Assembly: GCA_002331255.1 (NCBI GenBank)
Contig: DCZD01000022.1
Location: 51,506 to 66,111, forward strand
Reading direction: 5' to 3'
DNA length: 14,606 bases
Source: Acidimicrobiaceae bacterium UBA2093
Lineage (GTDB): Bacteria; Actinomycetota; Acidimicrobiia; Acidimicrobiales; Ilumatobacteraceae
Numbering within the stretch: the first letter of the stretch is position 1; every line of letters begins with the position of its first letter. Positions 1 to 6,839 of this stretch are shown here, piece after piece. The notes beneath the pieces were generated by a model. The model was given only the letters and a program-made list of their open reading frames with translations, searched no databases and was not told where the DNA came from. The position numbers were made by a program, and so were the translations under genes.

Positions 1-1686
1 GGCATTGGCGGCATGACGATGGTGGGCGTGATGCTCGGACACCCAATTCCTTTCACCGACACGACGCTCACCTTGCACTGGGTACCAGCTGTTCTGATCG
101 GAATTGTCGTTGCGGTCATTTTCTCGGTGATTGTCGGACTGCCTGCGCTGCGTGTGCAGGGTCTCATGCTGACCGTCGTCACGCTTGGTTTTGCAGTTGC
201 GACCGGATATTGGTTGCTGCAGCAGCCGTTCTTCCTGAACTACAACCAGTCAACGCCAACGATTCAGGTGCCCGACCTTGAGGGGCAGATGAACTTGTTT
301 GGCATAAACATGGTGGACAAGCGGCAGTTCTACTACGTGGCATTGGTGGTTCTGGCACTTGCTTGTGTAGTGGTTGCACACCTACGTAAGACCGGCATCG
401 GACGCAACATCATCGCTGTACGCGAAAACGAGGACATGGCGGCAACGACGACCGTGTCGCCAACACGAATGAAGTTGATTGCTTTTGCAACAGCTGGCGG
501 CATCGCAGGGCTTGGTGGCGCGGTCTATATGACGTCGGTGTCGAGCGTCCAGGTCGAACTCGCATTCTCTGCAGAGAAGTCGATCACGCTGCTTGCTACA
601 TCGGTTATTGGTGGCCTCGGAACGGTCGGTGGGCCGATCTTGGGTGCATTGTGGACTGAGGCGTTGCCGCGAGCCTTCAACGACAACGACACCATCAACT
701 TGTTGACTTCGTCGATTGGTTTGCTCATTCTTGTCATGTACTTCCCTGGTGGATTCATGCAGTTGGGGTACCAGTTGCGCGATGCCATCGTCGGGTGGGC
801 GGCCCGTCGCTATCCAGCGCCTGAACGTGAACGAGTATCTGCGGCGGCGCGTTCGCTTCCACATCGTGAGGCAATCGACATCGCAGTTGGAACGCCGTTA
901 CTGGTGGCAAGTGATGTACGAGTCACCTTTGGTGGGGTCAACGCTGTTGGAGGCGTGTCGGTAACGGTTGGCCAGAACGAGATTGTCGGTCTGATAGGTG
1001 CAAATGGTGCAGGCAAGTCAACGTTCATGAATGCAGTCTCAGGTCTGGTGAAGACGAGTGGCGGTTCCATTGAGGCGTTCGGTGCCGAGATCGCGCATCT
1101 TCCGACTCACAAACGACATGGCCGCACGCTTGGGCGCGGTTACCAGGCTGCACGTCTATACCCCGACCTCACTGTGCGCGAGACAATTCTCGTTGCACTT
1201 GAGGCCCAAGAGCGAACGCCATACTTCCCAGCGCTGCTGAACATTCCTCCGTATCGCGGAATTGAACGCAAGCACAACGTTGAGGCTGCTGAGATCATCG
1301 ACTTCCTCGGACTTGGTCGCTATGCCGACCAGCATGCGTCGAACTTGTCGACCGGAACTCGACGCATTGTTGAGTTTGGTTGTCTGTTGGCGATGAGTCC
1401 AAAGCTGATTTTGCTCGATGAGCCCACTGGTGGTGTCGCGCAGAAAGAGACCGAGGCGTTCGGGCCTCTCATCCGTCGCATCAGCAAGGAACTGGGGGCA
1501 AGCGTCATGATCATTGAGCACGACATGCCGCTTGTCATGAGCGTGAGCGACCGTATGTACTGCTTGGAGACGGGGCTCGTTATCGCCGAAGGTACGCCGG
1601 CAGAAGTGCGAAATAACCCGCGCGTCATCGCCAGTTACCTCGGCACTGATGAGCGCGCCATCCAGCGAAGCGGTTCTGGCCAATAG
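1..1686 (+). CDS. livM-livG: Branched-chain amino-acid ABC transporter, fused permease-ATPase (LivM-LivG), 5' partial
   Basis: This is the inner-membrane permease joined to the cytoplasmic ATPase of a HAAT-family importer for branched-chain amino acids or related substrates. The frame is open to base 1, so the N-terminus lies outside the window; residue numbers here count from the ATG at 13. Residues 1-260 are LivM-like membrane segments with the family landmark GLPALRVQG near 43 and the cytoplasmic loop GIGRNIIAVRE near 128. Residues 295-557 are a LivG ATPase: Walker A GANGAGKST (329-337), signature LSTGT (445-449) in place of the usual LSYGQ, Walker B LILLDEP with D469/E470, and H-loop His503. 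The C-terminal segment GTPAEVRNNP is typical of the family. The LSTGTRR form is, as far as I recall, normal for actinobacterial members. LivF, LivH and the binding protein are not in view. The 3' end overlaps the next gene by about 38 bp, suggesting co-transcription. The true substrate cannot be read from sequence. Confidence 0.93.
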   Translation, partial: GIGGMTMVGVMLGHPIPFTDTTLTLHWVPAVLIGIVVAVIFSVIVGLPALRVQGLMLTVVTLGFAVATGYWLLQQPFFLNYNQSTPTIQVPDLEGQMNLFGINMVDKRQFYYVALVVLALACVVVAHLRKTGIGRNIIAVRENEDMAATTTVSPTRMKLIAFATAGGIAGLGGAVYMTSVSSVQVELAFSAEKSITLLATSVIGGLGTVGGPILGALWTEALPRAFNDNDTINLLTSSIGLLILVMYFPGGFMQLGYQLRDAIVGWAARRYPAPERERVSAAARSLPHREAIDIAVGTPLLVASDVRVTFGGVNAVGGVSVTVGQNEIVGLIGANGAGKSTFMNAVSGLVKTSGGSIEAFGAEIAHLPTHKRHGRTLGRGYQAARLYPDLTVRETILVALEAQERTPYFPALLNIPPYRGIERKHNVEAAEIIDFLGLGRYADQHASNLSTGTRRIVEFGCLLAMSPKLILLDEPTGGVAQKETEAFGPLIRRISKELGASVMIIEHDMPLVMSVSDRMYCLETGLVIAEGTPAEVRNNPRVIASYLGTDERAIQRSGSGQ

Positions 1687-2452
1687 CCTCTCTGGGGTGA
1701 CAACGCCCTGGGTGACATCGTCGCGCACTGACGCGCATGCGGCAGCCGAACGCGCTCGAGTGACTGTACGTCGAATCGTCGATGCAGACGATGCCGAGGT
1801 GGTGACCATTCTCTGCGACCAGATTTGGGGGAACGGTGTCATGGTTCCGACGAACCTTCTTCGAGCCGTCGCCATGGCTGGCACTCCTGCACTGGTGGCC
1901 GAGCGAGATGGGCGCGCACTTGGTTTCGCGCTCGGCTTTCCCGCATTGGGCCCCGGTTACACCTATGTGCATTCACATCAGGTTGGCGTGGTCGCAGAGC
2001 ATCGTGCGGAACGTGTCGGCTTCGCATTGAAAATGGCACAACGGGCTGAATGTCTGTCGGTTGGTGTGAGCGAGATGCGCTGGACGTTTGACCCGATGTT
2101 GCGCACGCACGCCCGTTTCAATCTCATTCACTTGGGTGCTGAAGTACATGAGTTCATCGAGCATTGTTACGGAAGTCGTGTCGACAACTTCAATGCTGGC
2201 GACCGAACCGATCGATTCAAAGTGCGCTGGATGCTTGAGCAGGAGGTAGTCGACAAAGACGATTGCATTCCCGATGCAGGTGATGGTGTCATCACGATTC
2301 CGGAGGACTACCACCGATTACGTCGCGAAGATGTAGAGGCGGCACGATTAGCGCGCCTCGATGTTGGCAACCAGTTGCGCGAGGCGTTCACACGCGGGGA
2401 AAGTGTCGCTGGATTCGGCCCCGAGGGCTATGTCGTGAGAGGTTCACGTTAA
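1649..2452 (+). CDS. GNAT-superfamily N-acyltransferase (COG3375-like)
   Basis: This is a predicted acyl-CoA-dependent N-acyltransferase of about 230-267 residues. The conserved body starts near residue 38 (VTVRRIVDADDAE). It carries landmarks of the COG3375 family: HSHQVGV (108-114), the acyl-CoA loop region R119-G124, WTFDP (145-149) and FNLIHLGAEV. The CoA pyrophosphate loop reads RAERVG instead of the usual RGRGIG type, so it is degenerate. The start is uncertain. ATG 1649 overlaps the transporter gene by 38 bp and has no clear Shine-Dalgarno; in-frame GTG codons at 1697, 1712 and 1760 are alternatives. The stop overlaps the next start in a TAATG. Members of this family often sit beside NSAR/OSBS enzymes; in Geobacillus kaustophilus a GNAT succinyltransferase, NSAR and a desuccinylase convert D- to L-amino acids. 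Acting on D-amino acids here is inference from that context. Confidence 0.85.
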   Translation: MSAPSSEAVLANSLSGVTTPWVTSSRTDAHAAAERARVTVRRIVDADDAEVVTILCDQIWGNGVMVPTNLLRAVAMAGTPALVAERDGRALGFALGFPALGPGYTYVHSHQVGVVAEHRAERVGFALKMAQRAECLSVGVSEMRWTFDPMLRTHARFNLIHLGAEVHEFIEHCYGSRVDNFNAGDRTDRFKVRWMLEQEVVDKDDCIPDAGDGVITIPEDYHRLRREDVEAARLARLDVGNQLREAFTRGESVAGFGPEGYVVRGSR

Positions 2453-3558
2453 TGAAGATCGAACATGTCGAACTTGTGCGTTTCCAACTGCCGCTTGTCC
2501 GTCCGTTTCGAACCTCATTTGGCACACAGAATCATCGCGACGTGATCCTTGTCCATGTCATCACCGATGCCGCTGAGGGTTGGGGTGAGTGTGTGGTCGG
2601 TGTCGACCCGTTCTACAACGAGGAATACACCGATGCCGCCTATGAAGTGTTGGTGAGATGGCTTATTCCAATGGTGTTCGCGCACGGCCCACTCACCGCT
2701 GAGGAATTTGCCAGCGTGGTGTCGAATGTCGTGGGCAACAAAGGCGCGAAAGCAGCGTTCGAAATGGCGTTGCTCGACTCACAGCTTCGCGCACATGGTG
2801 TGTCTTTGACGAGCTATCTCGGTGGAACACGAGCCACAGTTCCGGTTGGGGTGTCGATTGGAATCACGCCAACGGTCGATGAACTTGTCGCTGTTTCGCA
2901 GGGCTATGTGGCTGACGGGTACTCACGTCTCAAGTTGAAGATCGAACCAGGCTTTGATGTCGATCCGGTACGGCGTGTGCGCGAAGCAGTAGGCGACTCG
3001 GTGATGTTGCAAGTCGACGCAAACGCGGCGTATTCCGATGCTGACATCGACCATTTGGCGAAGCTCGACGAGTTCAACTTGCTTCTCATTGAACAACCAT
3101 TCGAGCCCGATGACCTGTTGACTCACGCGGCAATGGCCCGCCGAGTGTCGACGCCGGTGTGTCTTGATGAGTCCATCGTGTCGGTCGGTGCCACCCGGAC
3201 AGCACTTGAGATATCGGCGTGTTCGGTCGTCAATGTGAAAGTAGGACGGGTTGGAGGACTGCTTGTATCGCGCGACATCCACGATCTCTGTGCCGCACAC
3301 GGTGTTCCAGTGTGGTGCGGAGGAATGCTCGAGACCGGGGTGGGGCGTGCTGCCAACGTCGCACTTGCATCGTTGCCAAATTTCACTCTTCCCGGTGATA
3401 TTTCGGCGAGCGCCCGCTATTTCGAGCGCGACATCACCGAACCTTGGGTGTTGCAGGGGTCATCGCTTGCAGTGCCACACGGCTCTGGTCTCGGCGTGAG
3501 TGTCGACGAGGAATTCCTTGCGAGTCTTGGTGCGACACGCGAGTTGTTTCGCCCGTAA
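2452..3558 (+). CDS. menC: N-succinylamino acid racemase / o-succinylbenzoate synthase (NSAR/OSBS subfamily, enolase superfamily)
   Basis: This is a cytoplasmic, divalent-metal enzyme that either racemises N-acyl (N-succinyl) amino acids or dehydrates SHCHC to o-succinylbenzoate in menaquinone synthesis; many members do both. At 368 residues it has the family length. The enolase-superfamily catalytic set is complete: KLK at 161-163 (acid/base Lys163), metal ligands Asp189 (VDAN), Glu214 (IEQP) and Asp239 (LDES), and Lys263 (NVKVGR). These positions match those I know for the Amycolatopsis T-1-60 enzyme, as does Arg266, a second-shell residue linked to racemase activity in this subfamily. ATG 2452 overlaps the previous stop by one base and has a GAGAGG at 2437-2442, so translational coupling is likely. 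The GNAT and amino-acid importer next door favour the racemase role, and no other men gene is in view. The family call is firm; the substrate is inference. Confidence 0.94.
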   Translation: MKIEHVELVRFQLPLVRPFRTSFGTQNHRDVILVHVITDAAEGWGECVVGVDPFYNEEYTDAAYEVLVRWLIPMVFAHGPLTAEEFASVVSNVVGNKGAKAAFEMALLDSQLRAHGVSLTSYLGGTRATVPVGVSIGITPTVDELVAVSQGYVADGYSRLKLKIEPGFDVDPVRRVREAVGDSVMLQVDANAAYSDADIDHLAKLDEFNLLLIEQPFEPDDLLTHAAMARRVSTPVCLDESIVSVGATRTALEISACSVVNVKVGRVGGLLVSRDIHDLCAAHGVPVWCGGMLETGVGRAANVALASLPNFTLPGDISASARYFERDITEPWVLQGSSLAVPHGSGLGVSVDEEFLASLGATRELFRP

Positions 3559-3584
3559 GAAGACAGCCGTTAACTGATCACGCT

Positions 3585-4460
3585 TCAGTGGCGTGGACGT
3601 CGCTCGCGCGCTGCGGGCATCCATTCGGGCCCAGCAGTCGCATTGATGCGTTCGATGAAGTGATTGCCGACAGGCTCGACGAGTGCGATAAATCGCTCGG
3701 TGGCGACTTCGCCGAGATGTTGCCACGCTTCGGAAGCGAGCTCGTTTGTGCGGCGTTCAAGTTCTTCGCGGAATGCGACCCCTGCATCAGTGACTCGTTG
3801 ACTATCGGCAAACCCGCGCGACTCGAGACGTGCCCAGGCAACTGCCAGAGATGCATCGTCGGCACCGCGGCTTCGCGGTATCCAGTCACCCGGGTACCCG
3901 AGATATGCGTCATGCAGTAGGCCTGCTTCGACGCCGCCGATGCCCTCTGCCGCGAGAATTGCCCAGTGTGCGTCGCCGCGCCATTCGCGGATGCAGTTCA
4001 CTGCGAGCCACGCTGACAGCAGTGGATCGTCCTCGTGGCGCGACCAATGCAGGTGCGCAGCGTAGAGCGGTCGGGCCGCAAGCGACAGTGAATCTGCGGC
4101 TGACCACAGTTGCGTGGCTAGCGATGCCAGGCCATCACAGATATCGGGGGTGTACTCGCGGAGGCCGCGGATGACCGCTTCATTTCTTGCTTCGTAGACC
4201 GCTTCGAAGGTGGTGTGCTGACGTGCTTGATCGAGAGAGAACGCGACGAACAACGGATGTATTGAGTAGCACACCGCAGCAACGACGTCATTTCCAGCTT
4301 GACCCAACGGAGCACATCGACTCGCGATGTAGTAGCCACGGCCCTCTGGTACGCCGAGTTCGGTGTAGGCGGCGATTGCGTGTGGGTCCCAGTAGATCCA
4401 GCCGACCAAGCGGTGCGATGCAAATGAGGCCCGAGCGGAGAGGCCCACCCACTCAGTCAT
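3585..4460 (-). CDS. SCO6745-family protein of unknown function
   Basis: This 291-residue protein resembles the actinobacterial SCO6745 (SalK-like) family. The N-terminal part is alpha-helical with the pattern HRLVGWIYWDPHAIAAYTEL, then a conserved GYYIASRCAPLG near 41-53 and the segment CYSIHPLFVAFSL. The C-terminal stretch, residues about 204-250 (AWARLESRGF...VTDAGVAFREELERRT), looks like a winged-helix fold. There is no signal peptide and no catalytic motif I can name, so no function is assigned. It is the last gene of a minus-strand operon: its ATG overlaps the dehalogenase stop in a 4-bp ATGA (4457-4460). It converges with the racemase gene, leaving only 26 bp. A role linked to dehalogenation, perhaps as an accessory or sensing protein, is suggested only by position. 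The family call rests on remembered sequence pattern. Confidence 0.8.
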   Translation of the reverse strand: MTEWVGLSARASFASHRLVGWIYWDPHAIAAYTELGVPEGRGYYIASRCAPLGQAGNDVVAAVCYSIHPLFVAFSLDQARQHTTFEAVYEARNEAVIRGLREYTPDICDGLASLATQLWSAADSLSLAARPLYAAHLHWSRHEDDPLLSAWLAVNCIREWRGDAHWAILAAEGIGGVEAGLLHDAYLGYPGDWIPRSRGADDASLAVAWARLESRGFADSQRVTDAGVAFREELERRTNELASEAWQHLGEVATERFIALVEPVGNHFIERINATAGPEWMPAARERRPRH

Positions 4461-5368
4461 CGGGTGCCCGCGATGAAGTTGGCAACGAGGTGGGCTAACT
4501 CCTCTCCTTTGTTTTCTTGAAGGAAATGCCCTGCATCATTGATGGTGACATGTGGTTGACCAGCAGTTCCTGGTACCTCGCGTAGGAAAAGCGTTTCTCC
4601 ACCCACGGTGACAGGGTCTTTGTCGCTGAATGCACACAACCACGGCTTGTCGAATGTGTGGAGTACTTCCCATGCAGCCCTGTTCTCGGCGACTTCGGGA
4701 AAGGTTTCGTCAACCGGTACAAAAGACGGGAAGATGCGTGCGCCCGCCTTGTAGCTGTCGTCGGGGAATGGAGCGTCGTATGCGGCAATCTCGGCAGCAG
4801 AGAGCCGCTGGAGGCTTCCACCATTGACGATTGCGCCGATGTCGAACGTGGGGGACTCGCGCGAGAACTTCTGCCACGCAAGAAAAGCATCGCTCATCTT
4901 GCCGTCACCGCGTGGAAGGCCGGTGTTCCCGACGACGACGCGATCGAATCGCTCAGGTTTCGCGGCGACGAGGCGTAGCCCGATGAGCCCACCCCAGTCC
5001 TGTCCGAAAAATGTCATGTGGTCGAGGTTGAGCACATCGAAGATCAACTCACTCGTCCACCTGACATGACGCGCATACGAGTAATCGGTGACTTCAAGTG
5101 GCTTGTCGGACTTGCCGAATCCGATGAGGTCGGGGACGATGACACGATGACCAGCGTCGGCGAGAATCGGAATCATCTTGCGGTAGAGGTAACTCCACGA
5201 TGGCTCACCATGCAGCAACAAGACCGGAGATGCGTCACGAGGGCCCTCGTCTAGGTAGTGCATTCGAAGGTGTCCGCCCTCGGTGTCGGCGATGTCGGCG
5301 TAGTGAGGCGCAAACGGATAGTCGAGGAGGTTTGCGAAACGCTCATCTGGAGTGCGGGCGTATTTCAT
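4457..5368 (-). CDS. Haloalkane dehalogenase, HLD-I subfamily
   Basis: This alpha/beta-hydrolase would cleave a carbon-halogen bond in haloalkanes by hydrolysis, giving an alcohol and halide in the cytoplasm. At 303 residues it has the HLD-I length. The oxyanion region is HGEPSWSYLYRKMIP (53-67). The nucleophile elbow GQDWGG places Asp124 next to Trp125, the same numbers as in Xanthobacter DhlA. Trp165 (FLAWQKF) aligns with the second halide-binding Trp of the cap domain. The catalytic acid is probably Asp251 (SDKDP) and the base His281 (DAGHFLQE), so the whole pentad is present. The ATG at 5368 has a strong AGAAAGGA at 5374-5381. The gene follows the TetR gene by 25 bp and overlaps the next gene by 4 bp. 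Closest relatives from memory are the DhmA type of mycobacteria. The natural substrate is unknown. Confidence 0.93.
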   Translation of the reverse strand: MKYARTPDERFANLLDYPFAPHYADIADTEGGHLRMHYLDEGPRDASPVLLLHGEPSWSYLYRKMIPILADAGHRVIVPDLIGFGKSDKPLEVTDYSYARHVRWTSELIFDVLNLDHMTFFGQDWGGLIGLRLVAAKPERFDRVVVGNTGLPRGDGKMSDAFLAWQKFSRESPTFDIGAIVNGGSLQRLSAAEIAAYDAPFPDDSYKAGARIFPSFVPVDETFPEVAENRAAWEVLHTFDKPWLCAFSDKDPVTVGGETLFLREVPGTAGQPHVTINDAGHFLQENKGEELAHLVANFIAGTR

Positions 5369-5373
5369 GTGTT

Positions 5374-5381
5374 TCCTTTCT
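5374..5381 (-). promoter_or_regulatory. Ribosome binding site of the haloalkane dehalogenase
   Basis: On the minus strand AGAAAGGA lies 5 nt upstream of ATG 5368. It is the strongest purine-rich site in the minus-strand operon and confirms the dehalogenase start. Confidence 0.75.
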
Positions 5382-5393
5382 AAGGCGTCGTAC

Positions 5394-6002
5394 TCACGGA
5401 CGGAGCACGTGGAGAAGTGCCGACGTCAAGATCACTTCGATGCGCGACGGCGACAAACCTTGGTCAAGACGCAGCTGCTCGATGTGTTCAAAGGACAGAA
5501 GGGCTTCAATGGCAACCTTGGCGGCATGTGCGGCTTCGGTCGACATGGCATCCAGCTCTTGATTGAAGAGTCGCTCGTGTTGTCTGCGCAATTCTTTTCG
5601 AGAAGAGCAAATGTGTGAGGCAACTGTTGTATTTCTCACCGCGTGCATGCGAGTGATGCGCATGACATTCAACATGTCGAGGTACAACTGCACGCGGCGA
5701 GTCACCAATGTCTCCACGCGCTCACGAGTCGAAGTTGCCATTGGCATCGACACGGTGCTGCGATCTGCGAGACGAGCCCACTGCACCTCAAAGGCGGTGT
5801 GGCACAGATCGTTGATGTCATCAAAGTGCCGAAACAATGACCTTTCTGATACGCCTGCACGTTGTGCGATCTGGGCAGCGCTCGGGTCGGCGGAACCCTC
5901 TGCATACAACCCAACCAGCGCCTCGACTATTGCCTCTCGGCTCGCTTGTGCACGACGATGTCGGCCATCGATGGACGTACGGTCCTCGTGGACGACTGTC
6001 AT
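5394..6002 (-). CDS. TetR/AcrR-family transcriptional regulator
   Basis: This is a 202-residue DNA-binding protein with the TetR layout. The N-terminal helix-turn-helix spans about 41-60 (SAAQIAQRAGVSERSLFRHF), with the typical recognition-helix end and a following DDINDL. The helical C-terminal half (about 75-202) would form the dimer and bind a ligand; it is family-variable and gives no hint of the effector. Its ATG overlaps the stop of the Dabb-like gene in ATGA (5999-6002), and the dehalogenase starts 25 bp downstream, so it is an internal member of the operon it probably controls. A nested inverted repeat at 6776-6814, in front of the operon and of the divergent sulfatase, is a natural candidate operator. 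Repression with induction by a halogenated substrate or product is inference. Confidence 0.93.
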   Translation of the reverse strand: MTVVHEDRTSIDGRHRRAQASREAIVEALVGLYAEGSADPSAAQIAQRAGVSERSLFRHFDDINDLCHTAFEVQWARLADRSTVSMPMATSTRERVETLVTRRVQLYLDMLNVMRITRMHAVRNTTVASHICSSRKELRRQHERLFNQELDAMSTEAAHAAKVAIEALLSFEHIEQLRLDQGLSPSRIEVILTSALLHVLRP

Positions 6003-6745
6003 CGTTGGGTAATTGAATCAAGCGACGCGCGAAGCGACATGACATATACCGAATTGGCAGGCTCTGCGGAGAGATTTTTGGCGATTCGCTCGACATCGGA
6101 AGTGGAGTCGACATGCTGAAGCTGAACAATGTCCCATTCGCGACCGTCACCGATCACTGTTCCTTCAGCAAGCAGAGTCTGACCTTGCGCCATGGCGGCA
6201 GTTGCTGACGTGCGGTCGCTCGTGCGACGCACCACCATTGCTATGGTGCGAAATTCAATTGGGGCAGGGCGATCGGCCGAATCGAGGCTGGTGTCGACGG
6301 GTCGGCATGCAATCAGGGTTGTGCGCAACATGCCAGCAGCTTTGTGTACATGCTTCTCGCCGAAGTCTTTGCGCGACTGCATCTCGATGAACGACCGACG
6401 TGTGGCGTACCGGACGATGGCAATTCGATCCCAGTCTTCATCGCCGATGTGATTGCCGATTACGTCTGCGACAAACACGATTGATGCACCAATCTTGTTC
6501 AAGATGGATGCAGGGTTGTACTTGTCATCGGCCTCGCGACCGCTGATGCTCGCAGCATCACCGCCACTCTGTTCATACTCAGCGACCTCGCGGTACTTCA
6601 TGAGATTGACCATGTAGATCGGCCCATCTTCTTCGGGCTCACGCGTCGCAAGCGAGAACGCATAGTCCTTGTTGATGACGCCGTAGTTGTGCTTTAGCTT
6701 CCGCTCGTCGGTTGACGACGCGTCGGAATCGACCTGTTCGGACAT
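5999..6745 (-). CDS. Duplicated ferredoxin-like (DUF1330/Dabb-like) protein
   Basis: This 248-residue protein of unknown function is the first gene of the minus-strand operon. Residues about 41-148 resemble the DUF1330/dimeric alpha-beta barrel fold: strand PIYMVNLMKY (42-51), strand ASIVFVADVIG (87-97), the DxWDRIAIVRYATRRSFIEM block (104-122) and HVHKAAGM (132-139). Residues about 164-245 (FRTIAMVVRR, EWDIVQLQHV, NSVYVMSLRA) look like a second, diverged copy of the fold. Start choice: ATG 6745 has AGGA 8 nt upstream (6754-6757). The in-frame ATG at 6754 has the AGG directly abutting it, and the frame open further up to 7051 lies inside the sulfatase gene. The stop overlaps the TetR start by 4 bp. 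Small Dabb proteins include monooxygenases and dehalogenation-related enzymes, but I see no diagnostic catalytic residue. Confidence 0.82.
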   Translation of the reverse strand: MSEQVDSDASSTDERKLKHNYGVINKDYAFSLATREPEEDGPIYMVNLMKYREVAEYEQSGGDAASISGREADDKYNPASILNKIGASIVFVADVIGNHIGDEDWDRIAIVRYATRRSFIEMQSRKDFGEKHVHKAAGMLRTTLIACRPVDTSLDSADRPAPIEFRTIAMVVRRTSDRTSATAAMAQGQTLLAEGTVIGDGREWDIVQLQHVDSTSDVERIAKNLSAEPANSVYVMSLRASLDSITQR

Positions 6746-6753
6746 GTGAACCA

Positions 6754-6757
6754 TCCT
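6754..6757 (-). promoter_or_regulatory. Ribosome binding site deciding the Dabb-like gene start
   Basis: The minus strand reads AGGA, then 8 nt, then ATG 6745. This spacing favours 6745 over ATG 6754, which overlaps the motif itself. Confidence 0.55.
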
Positions 6758-6775
6758 GATAATGTATTGGCAGAG

Positions 6776-6814
6776 AGTCTGACAAAACTTGACGACCAAG
6801 TCAATCGTCAGACT
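6776..6814. promoter_or_regulatory. Nested inverted repeat in a divergent promoter region; candidate TetR operator
   Basis: AGTCTGAC at 6776-6783 is a perfect inverted match to GTCAGACT at 6807-6814, with 23 nt between. Inside lie two more pairs: ACTTG 6787-6791 with CAAGT 6797-6801, and TTGAC 6789-6793 with GTCAA 6800-6804 (TTGAC-N6-GTCAA). All three dyads centre within about 2.5 bases of each other (6794-6796.5). The element sits between the divergent sulfatase and the operon that holds the TetR gene. Palindromes of this size between divergent genes are typical of TetR operators. A cruciform or RNA hairpin is possible but less likely, as the element lies upstream of both ribosome binding sites. 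The repeat is seen directly; binding by the TetR protein is inference. Confidence 0.6.
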
Positions 6815-6824
6815 GTGGGGGCAG

Positions 6825-6832
6825 AGAAGGGG
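6825..6832 (+). promoter_or_regulatory. Ribosome binding site deciding the arylsulfatase start
   Basis: AGAAGGGG is followed by a 7-nt spacer and ATG 6840. This selects ATG 6840 over the in-frame TTG at 6789, which lies inside the inverted repeat. Confidence 0.8.
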
Positions 6833-6839
6833 CAGCACT

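Noticed and set aside
382..864. 160-codon open frame on the minus strand
   Set aside because: It is opposite the LivM membrane region, is rich in Arg/Ser/Cys without family pattern, and is a shadow frame.
1156..1884. 242-codon open frame on the minus strand
   Set aside because: It lies opposite the LivG ATPase and GNAT genes, whose protein motifs are clear; the translated product has no recognisable motif and reads as a shadow frame.
3573..3589. ACTGA-N7-TCAGT as a bidirectional terminator between converging genes
   Set aside because: The stem is only 5 bp, is not GC-rich and has no T-tract; it could be chance.
6789..6839. TTG start at 6789 for the arylsulfatase
   Set aside because: It lies within the inverted repeat with no ribosome binding site, whereas ATG 6840 follows AGAAGGGG by 7 nt and the family homology begins after it.
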